Assembly (NCBI GenBank): GCA_003116975.1
Contig: BGKB01000048.1
Span: 279,001-343,000 of the forward strand
Source of the DNA: Aurantiochytrium sp. KH105
Taxonomy: Eukaryota; Sar; Bigyra; Thraustochytrida; Thraustochytriidae
Length of the DNA: 64,000 nucleotides
Direction of reading: 5' to 3'
Positions 20,646 to 29,200 of this stretch are shown in pieces; positions within the stretch are counted from its first letter, which is position 1, and each line of letters begins with the position of its first letter. Below the pieces are notes generated by a model that ran no database searches, had not been told where the DNA came from, and saw nothing but the letters and a program-made list of their open reading frames with translations. A program made the translations under genes and the position numbers.

Positions 20646-21132
20646 TCCCTGCCCTGCCTTGCATTGCACCGCCGGCCCCGCACTTCATTACATCTGCATT
20701 TCATCGCTCAGTGCTCTCCGCTGCACTGCACTGTACTGCGCTCTGCACAGCCCGTGCAGCACGCGCTCGCTGCGTGTAGGCGGCGGACGAGGGAGAATGG
20801 GAGGGAGGGAGGGAGGGCGCGGCCGCGAGCGCCGTCGCGTCGCGCATCATGCACGCATGCATGCTGCGCCGATAGGGATTTGAATTTTCTCTCGGGACAG
20901 GCACGCTGGCTGGGCTCGCGACCGCCGGGCGGTGCACAGCACAGCGGCCTTGCAGGTGGGCGGGCGAGGCTCGAGTGCAGGGCGTCCTCTTCTTCTCCGC
21001 CGCCGCAACTCCGGAATCCTCTCCGCTGTTGATCGATCGATCGATCAATCAAGCAATCGACGCGGCAGTTCATGCGACAAACGTTCTGGCTGTCTGCGCA
21101 CGGCGAGCGGCCACGACGATCGATCGATTGCA

Positions 21133-21161
21133 CGAACGAACGAACGAACGAACGAACGAAC
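21133..21161. repeat. GAAC tetranucleotide repeat
   Basis: About seven perfect GAAC/ACGA units lie in the noncoding region. Confidence 0.9.
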
Positions 21162-21218
21162 TCGCGGCCGTCGTTGCCGCTGCGCGACCACCCGGTTCCT
21201 GCGCAGGGTGCGAGTCGA

Positions 21219-21250
<32 letters not shown>
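21219..21250. repeat. GTCT tetranucleotide repeat
   Basis: About eight perfect GTCT units are followed by imperfect GTCT/GTGT copies to about 21320. Confidence 0.9.
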
Positions 21251-21254
<4 letters not shown>

Positions 21255-21876
21255 GTCTTTGTGTGCGTCTGTTTGTCTGTCTGTGTGCCAGGCTGACTGC
21301 GTGTGTCTGTTTGTCAGTCCTTACTTGCCTCGCATTCATTCATTCATTGCGCCTTTGCTGCTCTCTCTCTCTGCGCTGCAGTGCTTGCACATCCGCATCT
21401 CCCTCCCTCTCTGCGTTTGAATTCGAATTTGCATTTGCACTCGCATTCGCTGCCGCATTCGCATTCGCATTCGCTTCTCTCCACCCGGCTCGCGAGCTGC
21501 GCGGCGACGCGCGAGCGAGCGTGCGTGCGTGCGTGCGTGCGGCGGGCCGGCGCGAGCGAGCGGGCGGGCGCGGACGGGGCGACGCGCGGCAGCGCGCGGC
21601 GCGCGGGCGTCGAGGTCCTCCTGCAATTCGATTTCATCCCGGCGCTCGGCATCGCATCCCATCCTTTCATCCATCCATCCCCGCCTCCATCCCGCCTCCA
21701 CCCTCCGCGCAGCCGCCGCCGCGGCAGCGAGGCAGGCTTCGCGCCCGCGCCCGCGCCCGCTGCGGCCGCCCGCGCCTCGCGCGCGCCGCACCCTGCCCGC
21801 GGCGACCGGGCCCCCCGCGCCGCGCAGAACCGGCGCGAGGCGAGGGCGAGCAGGCGAGAGAAGGAGGAGGCGCGTC

Positions 21877-23577
21877 ATGCACGCAGAGGCGAGGCGCGCC
21901 GCGAGGGCCTCCGAGGACGAGGTCAAGGAGGCCGGCATGGCCGACGCCGACGGCGCCGCCGCGCGCGGGCTCGCCGCCTACGGCTGCAAGGAGGGCGACC
22001 GCGACGCGCGCGCACCTGCGGCGGCCAAGGCCCCCAGGACCGCGATCAAGACAGACGCCGAAGACAGCGAAGCAGCAGCAGCAGCGACCTCGGCCTCGAC
22101 CGCAACGTCGACGTTGACGTCGACCTCGACCTCGACCTCGACCGCGGCTTCGCAGGGCGAGGAGCTGGACGTGGCGCAAGAGCGCATGGAGCGTCTGACC
22201 CTCGATCAGCAGCAGCAGCAGCAGCAGCAGCAGCGGGAGTCTCGGACGGCGCGCGAGGAGTCGGGAGACGCCAGAAATGAGGAACATGAGGAAGCGATAG
22301 GAGGTGACATTGAGGAGCAGGAAGAAGAAGAAGAAGAAGTTGATGGGGACCAGGAAGTGGAAGGCCTAGGCTCGCAGCAACAGCAGCAGCGGCATCATCA
22401 GGCTAACCAGCAAGAGAGACACGGTCATGCCGCGCGGAACCGAGGGCCACGTGCCAACGGCGGGCGCGGCGTGAATAACAACAACAACAACAACAACAAC
22501 AACGCAAGGCATAAGAACCACGGAGGATCGAAACATGGCGCGAGCGACAAGCGGCCGAAAGCAGGATACACGTGCAAGATCTGTGGAAAACCCGGAGGCG
22601 AGCCCGACTCTCACTGGTTCCAATTGTGCCCTCACCTCGCGAACGGAACACCCTCTGCCGGATGGCCCGGCGGGAGCGCACACCGCAATCGCCAGAGCAA
22701 CGCCCCGAACCACAATCGACGCTCCATTGCCAGCAGGAATAACAATCATGAAAGCAACAGCAACATCAGCAACAGCAATAGCTTCAATGACAACCGGGAA
22801 TTTTCCTCTCCTGCAGGGCACGTGGGCAGCTTTGAAGAACGGAAATTCCGCTCTGGACAGTCAAATGGCGGCGCTGCGCATGGGATCCAGCGACGGAACG
22901 GGGGCTTTCAACCTCCAACAGAGGGCTATGTCTGCAAGGTTTGCGGAAAACCTGGAGGTGAACGTGACTCCCATTGGTTTCAGCAATGTCCTTTTCCTAA
23001 TACGTCAAACGCCATGATCTTTGGCGGCGGTAGCGGTGTCGGCATTGGGGCCAGCGGTGCAAACTCCGCGTCGGGCATGTACCCCGGCGTGGGCTACAGT
23101 CCTCCCATGGGCGCTCAAGCTGCTGACTTCCCCATGTCCATGGTTCAACTCAATCCCATGGGCGCCTTTAGCGGCCACATGTACCAAGGTGCCCCGCTTT
23201 ATTACATGAACCAGCCAAATATGCCCACGCCCGCACAAGGTACAGCTCCGTCGCATCAGGGCTCGTCTGCAGAAGGAGGTGATTCTCCCTCGCAAACGCC
23301 AGTCTCTGCGGCACATGGCTATCCGCAGCCCTTCATGTATGCTCCGGGAGCCTTCATGATGCCTGCGATGCAAAACTCAATGATGGCGGGCTACACATAT
23401 CAGCAGCAGCAAATGCAGCAGTCCCTGCAACAGCCGGTGCAAGATGCGCAGAATCAGGAGGCGGTCGCCAAAACACCAACGCCTGCAGACGGCAGCGACT
23501 TGACGACTGTGCCAAGCTTGCTGCAGCCGCCCGCTGGTCACGATGAGAATGGTCATCATAAGAAAATCCCACACTAG
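21877..23577 (+). CDS. Double zinc-knuckle (CCHC-like) low-complexity protein
   Basis: The protein is about 566 aa from the first in-frame ATG at 21877; upstream frame is repeat-derived and lacks an ATG. It has two nearly identical modules, at residues about 230-255 and 350-375, each beginning CKxCGKPGGExDSHWFQ. Spacing is C-x2-C-x9-H-x4-C, an elongated version of the CCHC knuckle. Around them are low-complexity tracts: poly-Gln, poly-Glu, ten consecutive Asn, and a Met/Pro/Gly/Gln-rich C-terminal half. The layout suggests an RNA-binding or condensate-forming protein, since zinc knuckles usually bind single-stranded nucleic acid. That is inference. No enzymatic or membrane motif is present. 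The gene converges with PEX10. Confidence 0.8.
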   Translation: MHAEARRAARASEDEVKEAGMADADGAAARGLAAYGCKEGDRDARAPAAAKAPRTAIKTDAEDSEAAAAATSASTATSTLTSTSTSTSTAASQGEELDVAQERMERLTLDQQQQQQQQQRESRTAREESGDARNEEHEEAIGGDIEEQEEEEEEVDGDQEVEGLGSQQQQQRHHQANQQERHGHAARNRGPRANGGRGVNNNNNNNNNNARHKNHGGSKHGASDKRPKAGYTCKICGKPGGEPDSHWFQLCPHLANGTPSAGWPGGSAHRNRQSNAPNHNRRSIASRNNNHESNSNISNSNSFNDNREFSSPAGHVGSFEERKFRSGQSNGGAAHGIQRRNGGFQPPTEGYVCKVCGKPGGERDSHWFQQCPFPNTSNAMIFGGGSGVGIGASGANSASGMYPGVGYSPPMGAQAADFPMSMVQLNPMGAFSGHMYQGAPLYYMNQPNMPTPAQGTAPSHQGSSAEGGDSPSQTPVSAAHGYPQPFMYAPGAFMMPAMQNSMMAGYTYQQQQMQQSLQQPVQDAQNQEAVAKTPTPADGSDLTTVPSLLQPPAGHDENGHHKKIPH

Positions 23578-23952
23578 TCATGGGTCAACTCGTTATGTGC
23601 AATCGATTCAAGACAAGTTCCTCGCGTGCGAGAGGTGTAGGGAACGCTATTTCGCAGCCTAGCGCTCGAATACTAACGCGAACGACCTCACTGGGTACAA
23701 GAAAAGAGAAATCTTTGGAACAACCTAAAAATGGAATGCCTCGAGTACATCTTTGAAAAGAAACGAGAGAACAGGAGAGAAAGAACTAACGAGAGAAAAG
23801 AGAAAGGAAAAAGAATAAAATCGAGGCTGTCCATGCCCGCGATTGGAGACCATCCATGTTTCTCTGGAGTGGAAAACGCAAAAGATGCCGTTAGAAAACA
23901 AGTTGGTGAAAAAAGTAAAAAAAAAAAAGTAAAAAAAGTCATGACTTTCGAA
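23578..23952. other. Convergent 3' region, zinc-knuckle / PEX10
   Basis: These 375 bp lie between converging stop codons. They are A-rich on the + strand (GAGAAA runs and a poly-A tract near 23915-23938). They are probably overlapping 3' UTRs with polyadenylation signals; no coding frame is supported. Confidence 0.45.
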
Positions 23953-25359
23953 TCACAAGGTGAAATACACGCACATTATATCAGAAGGCTCGCAGGCCTG
24001 TCTGCACAAAGGACACTCGCTTTTGACAGCAATCGCCTCAGAAATGTGCTCGTAGCAATACATATGCCCGCACGGAGGGCATGCGCCATTTTCCACAGGG
24101 CTCAGGCAAATGCCACACTTGATATGCTCCATTCCCCGCTCGTGGTTCTTGTCGCGAAGCACAACGAGATCGAGATCCTCGAGGTCCTGGGATGCTGCGT
24201 CCGCAGTCGGCAGCGAGGGCACAATTTCATCGGCGTCAAGAACACTGGACTCCTCATCAGCATCGTCGTCATCATACTTTTCATCATCATTGTCGAAGTC
24301 ATCGTCGTCCTCGTCATTGTCACTACCACTACTTTGATCGTTGCTCGTAATTCCTCGCTTGCCATCAGACGTGGCCCCGAGATCCTTTGCCCGCTGAGAC
24401 CTGCCCTTTCTACTTTTCTTGGAGGATCGCAGCTTTTTCCCGTTTTTAGTCGCCAGAAAACCCCAAGCGAAGAGAACACTTCGGATGGCACCTCGGATTG
24501 CTGGGGCAGCGCCGATGGCGAGCTGTGCGAGAAGGAACCAGCCGAGCACACGATACGAAGGGCGGTCCGACTTTGGCGCACGCGTAAAGATATGCTGATA
24601 CCCTGCAAGCCGCTTTGACCATTCGTAATAGGTCCCGCGAAGATAGAAAACTGCCAAGTGCACCTTGGAGAAAATCTCAGACCAGCCCAGAACCCAGAGC
24701 AAGCTTTCCCTGTGCTCTGTCCAAAAGTCCACGAGCTTTTTCTTCAGGGTCACGAGCGGAGATTCCGCAGGCGCATCGACATTAATTTGCGTCCCCGATC
24801 TCGATGCGGAAGAAGATTGGCTCTGTTGCGTCTGTTGGCGCGCGCGCTCAAGCATGCGACGACGCATCTCGGCTGCGCGTTCGGCAGCTGTGAGCGGTTT
24901 CTGAAAGAGAACGGCGAGCGATTTCCACCCACCGCTCTCGATGCGTTTCACCAAATAGGGTGCAATGACACCGAAGATCAGCAACGCTAATTTGTGCAGT
25001 TTGCCCGGCGCTGCCCAGGCTGCCCTGCGGCCGCCGCCTTGTTTCTGCACCACAACCGGAAGTACATCGCAATACTCCTCGCCGAGCGTCTGTCTTCCGC
25101 GCCCCGTGGTGAGCGCAAAGTACGCAAGTTCTGCCAGCAGCTTCACCTCCGGCATGACGGCCACCGACTGGTACGGCTGTAGAATTACGTCGAAGCCGCC
25201 CAGGAACTTCTCGCGCACCTTTTGTCTATAGTACGCGTCCTTTTGCGCCGCGAGCACCATGTCCGGCTGGCCCGCGCGCTCAAAGGTCGGCGGCCACGGC
25301 GCCTCCGGCAACAGCTGCTGCTGCTGCTGCAGCTGCTGCTGCTGCATGGGACTCGCCAT
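23953..25359 (-). CDS. PEX10: PEX10 peroxisome biogenesis RING E3 ligase
   Basis: The 468-aa protein opens with a Gln run and then the Pex2/Pex12-type N-terminal membrane domain. Its VLAAQKDAYY and LTTGRGRQTLGEEY match AAQKDEYY and LGEEY of animal PEX10. Residues about 416-458 form the C-terminal RING (CGIC, CPPCGHMYC, CPLC). The sixth zinc ligand is His (CYEH), where animal PEX10 has Cys. An acidic Asp-rich insertion of about 60 residues sits between the membrane domain and the RING. PEX10 works with PEX2 and PEX12 to ubiquitinate the PTS1 receptor PEX5 for recycling from the peroxisomal membrane. Its start is 348 bp from the divergent ECHDC3 start. Confidence 0.93.
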   Translation of the reverse strand: MASPMQQQQLQQQQQLLPEAPWPPTFERAGQPDMVLAAQKDAYYRQKVREKFLGGFDVILQPYQSVAVMPEVKLLAELAYFALTTGRGRQTLGEEYCDVLPVVVQKQGGGRRAAWAAPGKLHKLALLIFGVIAPYLVKRIESGGWKSLAVLFQKPLTAAERAAEMRRRMLERARQQTQQSQSSSASRSGTQINVDAPAESPLVTLKKKLVDFWTEHRESLLWVLGWSEIFSKVHLAVFYLRGTYYEWSKRLAGYQHIFTRAPKSDRPSYRVLGWFLLAQLAIGAAPAIRGAIRSVLFAWGFLATKNGKKLRSSKKSRKGRSQRAKDLGATSDGKRGITSNDQSSGSDNDEDDDDFDNDDEKYDDDDADEESSVLDADEIVPSLPTADAASQDLEDLDLVVLRDKNHERGMEHIKCGICLSPVENGACPPCGHMYCYEHISEAIAVKSECPLCRQACEPSDIMCVYFTL

Positions 25360-25707
25360 CTTTCCGCCTGCTCAAGCCCGGGCCCGAGCCCGAGTCCGAG
25401 TCCGAGTTCGAGCCAAGGCGCGGAGTGTCCTGGCCCTCTTCCGGCTCGCCGACCGAGCCGCGTCGCGCTGCTAGTTTGCCTCGAAGGGGTCTTGCCTTGG
25501 CTCGCCGCACCTCAGCTTGCTCGCTGGCGGTGCTTGCTCCGTCCATGGGAGGCCGCCAGATCCCAAACCCATCCCTCTCACTCGTCTTGACTCGCCCAGC
25601 GCAGCGCCGCGACGAAGCCTGACCCGGCTGCGCCTCTCCGGCCGAGACCTCGCGGAGCGGAGCCCGGCGTCGGAGCGGCGCCTGCGGAGGCCGCCGAGGG
25701 CGGGAGG
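25360..25707. other. Bidirectional promoter region, PEX10 / ECHDC3
   Basis: These 348 bp separate two divergent ATGs, so both promoters must be compact or shared. The region is GC-rich with CCCGAG/TCCGAG tandem units at about 25378-25410. No TATA box or ORF is evident. Confidence 0.5.
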
Positions 25708-26682
25708 ATGCTGACGACGGTGGCCTCGGCGAGAGGCATGGCTTGCCGAGGCATGGCTTGCCGAGGCATCATGATGGCTTGCGGAGGCGTGGCGGCCAGC
25801 CGCGGCGGGCTGCTGACCCGCGTGGCCGCGCGGGGTCTGACGACGGCGGGGGGCTCGCGCGAGAACGGCCCGGCGCTGCTCTCGGACCGCAGAGACGCCG
25901 TGGCGGTGCTGACGCTGAACAGGCCCAAGCAGCGCAACGCGCTCTCGTTCGACCTGCTGCGACGCCTCGAGGCGGAGTTGACGGCAGTGCAGGACGACGA
26001 GAGCGTGCGCTGCGTGCTGATCCAGGCCAATGGGCCGGCCTTTTGCGCAGGCCATGACCTACGCGAGATGACCAGCGAGGGCTTTAACACGCCCGAGAAG
26101 CACCGCGAACTCTTTACGCTCTGCAGCCGTGTCATGCAGCTCGTGGAGGAGATTCCCCAACCTGTGGTGGCGGCCACGCATGGTATTGCCACGGCCGCAG
26201 GATGCCAGCTCGCTGCTGCGGCCGACGTCACCGTGGCGACCGCCTCGTGCCGCTTTGCGACGCCTGGCGTCTCGATTGGTCTCTTTTGCAGCACGCCCGC
26301 GGTTCCGCTTGTGCGCGCCATTGGCCGCAAAAACGCCATGGACATGCTCCTCACTGGCCGTCTGGTACCCGCGAACGAAGCACGGCTCATGGGGCTCGTC
26401 TCTCGCACTATTGAGCCACCGCAGCAGCATAAGGGAATCGTTGAAGACGCCACTCAGCATCTGCAAGCCGAGGCTTTTGAAATCGCGCGACAGATTGCTG
26501 GCCGCTCGGGCCGCGCCTTGCGCATTGGCAAGAAAACGCTGCGGGCCCAAATGGATCTTGATCTCAAGGACGCCTACGAAGTCGCCAACGAGGCCATGAT
26601 CGAGAACATGAAGACCGAGGATGCCGGTGAGGGGATTCGTGCCTTTTTGGAAAAGCGCGATCCCGTCTGGAAACATAAATAG
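25708..26682 (+). CDS. ECHDC3: Enoyl-CoA hydratase/isomerase-family protein, ECHDC3-like
   Basis: The protein is 324 aa. The first ~45 residues are Arg/Ala/Met-rich with no acid, a plausible mitochondrial presequence. They contain a MACRG direct repeat from a 15-bp minisatellite. The crotonase fold follows: LNRPKQRNALS, the oxyanion-hole CAGHDL, and GIATAAGCQL. FATPGVSIGLFCSTP is near-identical in pattern to ECHDC3. Both glutamates that hydrate enoyl-CoA in classical hydratases are replaced: Gln in AAGCQL and Gly in TPGVSIG. This is also the family state. It probably binds acyl-CoA but is not a standard hydratase. The gene is divergent from PEX10. Confidence 0.88.
   Translation: MLTTVASARGMACRGMACRGIMMACGGVAASRGGLLTRVAARGLTTAGGSRENGPALLSDRRDAVAVLTLNRPKQRNALSFDLLRRLEAELTAVQDDESVRCVLIQANGPAFCAGHDLREMTSEGFNTPEKHRELFTLCSRVMQLVEEIPQPVVAATHGIATAAGCQLAAAADVTVATASCRFATPGVSIGLFCSTPAVPLVRAIGRKNAMDMLLTGRLVPANEARLMGLVSRTIEPPQQHKGIVEDATQHLQAEAFEIARQIAGRSGRALRIGKKTLRAQMDLDLKDAYEVANEAMIENMKTEDAGEGIRAFLEKRDPVWKHK
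25738..25788 (+). repeat. 15-bp minisatellite inside the ECHDC3 presequence
   Basis: Two perfect copies of a 15-mer beginning ATGGCTTGCC (25738-25752 and 25753-25767) are followed, after 6 bp, by a one-mismatch copy (25774-25788). Each keeps frame and encodes MACRG or MACGG. Confidence 0.9.
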
Positions 26683-27216
26683 ATGGGCCTTTCCTCACCT
26701 CAATTTTCCCGTCCAAAGATATCGAAGTCATTTCTCCGCTAGCGCGGGGTTGTTTTTTTCGAGGTCCTTGTACCGCTAGCTCTGATAGTTTTCTCTTTTA
26801 CATTATCGCCGGTGCATAACAGTGTCTAAATGTCAATCTCAATCACTTTGCGCAAGCACACCAAGGTTTCGCGTAAATTTGGTGGCTAAAAAACACACGC
26901 CTACACACAAAAACAAAAAAAAACACGAAACCGAGATAGTTGGGTCAAAGTGAAGGGGATCTTTCGGCGGGAAGATCAAGGTCTGTCTGCGACTTTTCAA
27001 AGACAAAAGGAGAGGCAATCAAGACTCATGAATACTTGTGTCTTGAATGACGCCCAGCCAGCAGGACCAGCAGTAGCAGCAGTACCAGGAGCAAATAGCA
27101 TAGAGATCATGTGCGCGTGCAAAAGCAGAACGTGTTCCCCCACGGATGCCGCGCCCGCGCCTCTCTTTTCTCAGACAAGATTTGGCAAAAAAAGAAAAAG
27201 GAAAAATGTATCAGAG
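26683..27216. other. Convergent 3' region, ECHDC3 / RCC1-repeat gene
   Basis: These 534 bp between converging stops form an AT-rich 3' UTR zone, with a poly-A stretch at about 26912-26930. The sequence CCGCTAGCGCGG followed by a T run near 26730-26760 can fold as a small hairpin; I assign it no function. Confidence 0.45.
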
Positions 27217-28503
27217 CTACTTGGCGACAGCCAAAGTGTAGTTGGGTCCGCATGCGATCTGCGTGACATCCCGAGCGACGAGACCCTCGACCAGCGTAGG
27301 CTGCGCGTAGCGCGAATTGTCACCATGACCAAGCGCGCCAGTGCGTCCCTTGCCCCAGGTGAAGACCTGGCCAATGTCCGTGAGCACGGCGTTAAAGTTA
27401 GCACCACAGCCGGCCTGGACGACATGGTGTTGCTGCAACGCCGTCATCTTGTGCGGCTCGACCCAGAGTCGCATACCCCAGTGGAAGACCTCGCCCTTGC
27501 TGTTGACAGCCATAGCGTGCGAGCCGCCAGCCGCAATGGAGACAATCGTTTCGTTTGCCAAGAGGTCGATCTGGCGGGGCATCTCCTCCATGGCGTATAC
27601 ATCCATGGACATGCTTCCACCAAGGCCAAGCTGGGCCTGGTCGTTCTTGCCCCAGCCATAGACCTTTCCATCGTCCGAAAGAGCAAGCGAAAACGAATTA
27701 CCCGTTGCGATGCTCACAATCTTGATGCCAACCTCGAGAAAGTATTCCACGGGATAGGGCTCGAGCTGATCGGTGGTACCACCATTTCCGAGACGGCCAT
27801 TTTCACCACTGCCCCAGGTCCAGACCTCGCCGTCGACGCCGAGAGCGACCATGTGCTTGCTACCAGAGGCGAGCTGGGCAATCTTTACCTCATCAGAGTC
27901 ACCAAAGAGCACCTGCTTGGGCCGGCTTGCAGCGTCGCTCGAACCAAGGCCCAGTGCAGAGGCACTGCCCATCGAGCCGCCAGCGCCCCAGGTGAACACA
28001 GCGCCCTTGTCGCTCAGCACGCCAGTGTGGTTGGCGCCGCACGATACCTGCTTGGCACGAACGCCTTCGAGTCCCTCGCTGACCCAGTGCGGAAAAAGGC
28101 AGTGCTTGCCGTCGCCTCCTGCGTGACCCAAGAGCGGGGTCGAGGCGCCCATGGAAAAGAGACCGAGCACGCCGCCCTCGGCCTCGGCCTTGCCCCATGT
28201 GAGAACACGGCCGTCCTTTGTCGTGGCTGCTGCGTGCGAGGGCCCGCACGCCACCGACTCGACGTCCTGGCCCTCGAGGGCCTCGACGAGTCGCGGAGCG
28301 CTCTCGCGGTACGTGTTCATCATCCCGGACTTTTCAATCGACGGCTGCGCGAGCTGGCCATCATCTCCGGTTCCCCACGAGTACACGCTCGTGGCCATGC
28401 CTCGCTGCGCCGCTGCCGACGCCGTCGCGAGCGTCTGCCTGGCTCCGCGCGCGCGCCGCCGCAGGGCCGCGGCCGCCGTCGTCCCGCGTGCCGTCATGAT
28501 CAT
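27217..28503 (-). CDS. RCC1-repeat beta-propeller protein, possibly mitochondrial (RCC1L-like)
   Basis: The 428-aa protein contains about seven RCC1 repeats, visible as recurring YSWGTGDDGQL, VFTWGAG, VWTWGSGENGRLG, VYGWGKNDQAQLG and VFTWGKGRTGALGHG. Most repeats are followed by IACGxxHxxAL-type strands. Together they form one seven-bladed propeller filling the protein. The first ~35 residues are rich in Arg, Ala and Thr without acidic residues, a likely mitochondrial presequence. This points to an RCC1L-type mitochondrial factor rather than chromatin RCC1, but orthology is not certain. The stop lies in a 3' zone shared with ECHDC3. Confidence 0.88.
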   Translation of the reverse strand: MIMTARGTTAAAALRRRARGARQTLATASAAAQRGMATSVYSWGTGDDGQLAQPSIEKSGMMNTYRESAPRLVEALEGQDVESVACGPSHAAATTKDGRVLTWGKAEAEGGVLGLFSMGASTPLLGHAGGDGKHCLFPHWVSEGLEGVRAKQVSCGANHTGVLSDKGAVFTWGAGGSMGSASALGLGSSDAASRPKQVLFGDSDEVKIAQLASGSKHMVALGVDGEVWTWGSGENGRLGNGGTTDQLEPYPVEYFLEVGIKIVSIATGNSFSLALSDDGKVYGWGKNDQAQLGLGGSMSMDVYAMEEMPRQIDLLANETIVSIAAGGSHAMAVNSKGEVFHWGMRLWVEPHKMTALQQHHVVQAGCGANFNAVLTDIGQVFTWGKGRTGALGHGDNSRYAQPTLVEGLVARDVTQIACGPNYTLAVAK

Positions 28504-29200
28504 CTTTTCCCACGTTTCACTCCGCCGCTCTGCCTTGAGCTGCTGCTGCTCTCCTTGCTTCTCCTTGCTCTTTTCGCTCTTCTCGCCGCGCAGGTCCGTC
28601 TGCGCGACTCCGCGTCGTCCAGCCCTGCGCTCCTCGCTCGCGCCGCTCAGCTCTGCTGATCTTCTTTCTGTTTCTGCTTTCGCTTCAACAAGTCAATGGC
28701 GATGGCGGGGCCAAATCCAATTAGGCCTAGGTCGGCCTAGCTCTAACTATGATGGCAATGGAAAGGAAAGGAAAGGAAAGGCAAGAAAAGGACTTGGAAA
28801 GACAGACAAGACAAGACATAAAAAGGCAAGGCAAGGCAAGGCAAGACAAGGCGCAACGGACGACACAGAAACAGTTTCTGTTTCAAGCCTGACGCGCCTG
28901 CAGCGTCCTCAACTAACAGTAAGTTTGTTTCTTTTTCTTGTGCGACAAACTTGTTTGCTTCCTTTGCTTCAAACCTGAACGACACTGGGGCACTGATTTT
29001 CTTGACAGAAACTCTTTGTTTCTGCAACAGTGATATGCGGCTTTGGCCCCAAGTTCCCCCGGTGGGATCATCATGAGATGAATGCACACAAGTCTGAGTC
29101 GTCATGATCTTCACGTTGAGTGAGCGGAATGGGTCCGAAGAGCGAATCCCGTCGCGCAGCTCGTTGGACTCGACTTCGAGACGAAAACTTCAGTCATCTT
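28504..29200. other. Intergenic, RCC1-gene promoter and glycosyltransferase 3' end
   Basis: This 697-bp stretch holds a TAGGCCTA palindrome (28722-28729) about 220 bp upstream of the RCC1-gene ATG. It also has a GGAAA pentamer run (about 28757-28781) and a GGCAA pentamer run (about 28825-28850). No coding frame is supported. Confidence 0.5.
28757..28850. repeat. GGAAA and GGCAA pentanucleotide repeats
   Basis: Two related pentamer runs (GGAAA, then GGCAA/GACAA) are separated by degenerate A/G-rich copies. Confidence 0.85.

Larger units (their letters stand above)
19363..21876. other. Long repeat-rich divergent intergenic region
   Basis: This is 2.5 kb between the exchanger and the zinc-knuckle gene. 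It is dominated by short tandem repeats: GGCA (about 19627-19650), GCATT (20621-20645), GATC (about 21030-21050), GAAC (21133-21161), GTCT (21219-21250), ATTC (about 21335-21350) and GTGC (21521-21540). Long open frames on both strands are repeat translations without domains. It presumably holds both promoters and long 5' UTRs. Confidence 0.6.

Noticed and set aside
20307-21420. Several plus-strand frames of 140-380 codons
   Set aside because: They are translations of GCATT, GAAC, GTCT and similar repeats.
21529-21876. N-terminal extension of the zinc-knuckle protein
   Set aside because: It starts at GTG inside a GTGC repeat; the first ATG is at 21877.
26730-26760. Hairpin plus T run resembling a bacterial terminator or Pol III terminator
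   Set aside because: The host is eukaryotic, no tRNA-like A/B boxes precede it, and it lies in a 3' UTR.
26950-28659. 569-codon plus-strand frame opposite the RCC1-repeat gene
   Set aside because: It is the antisense of a clear seven-repeat propeller.
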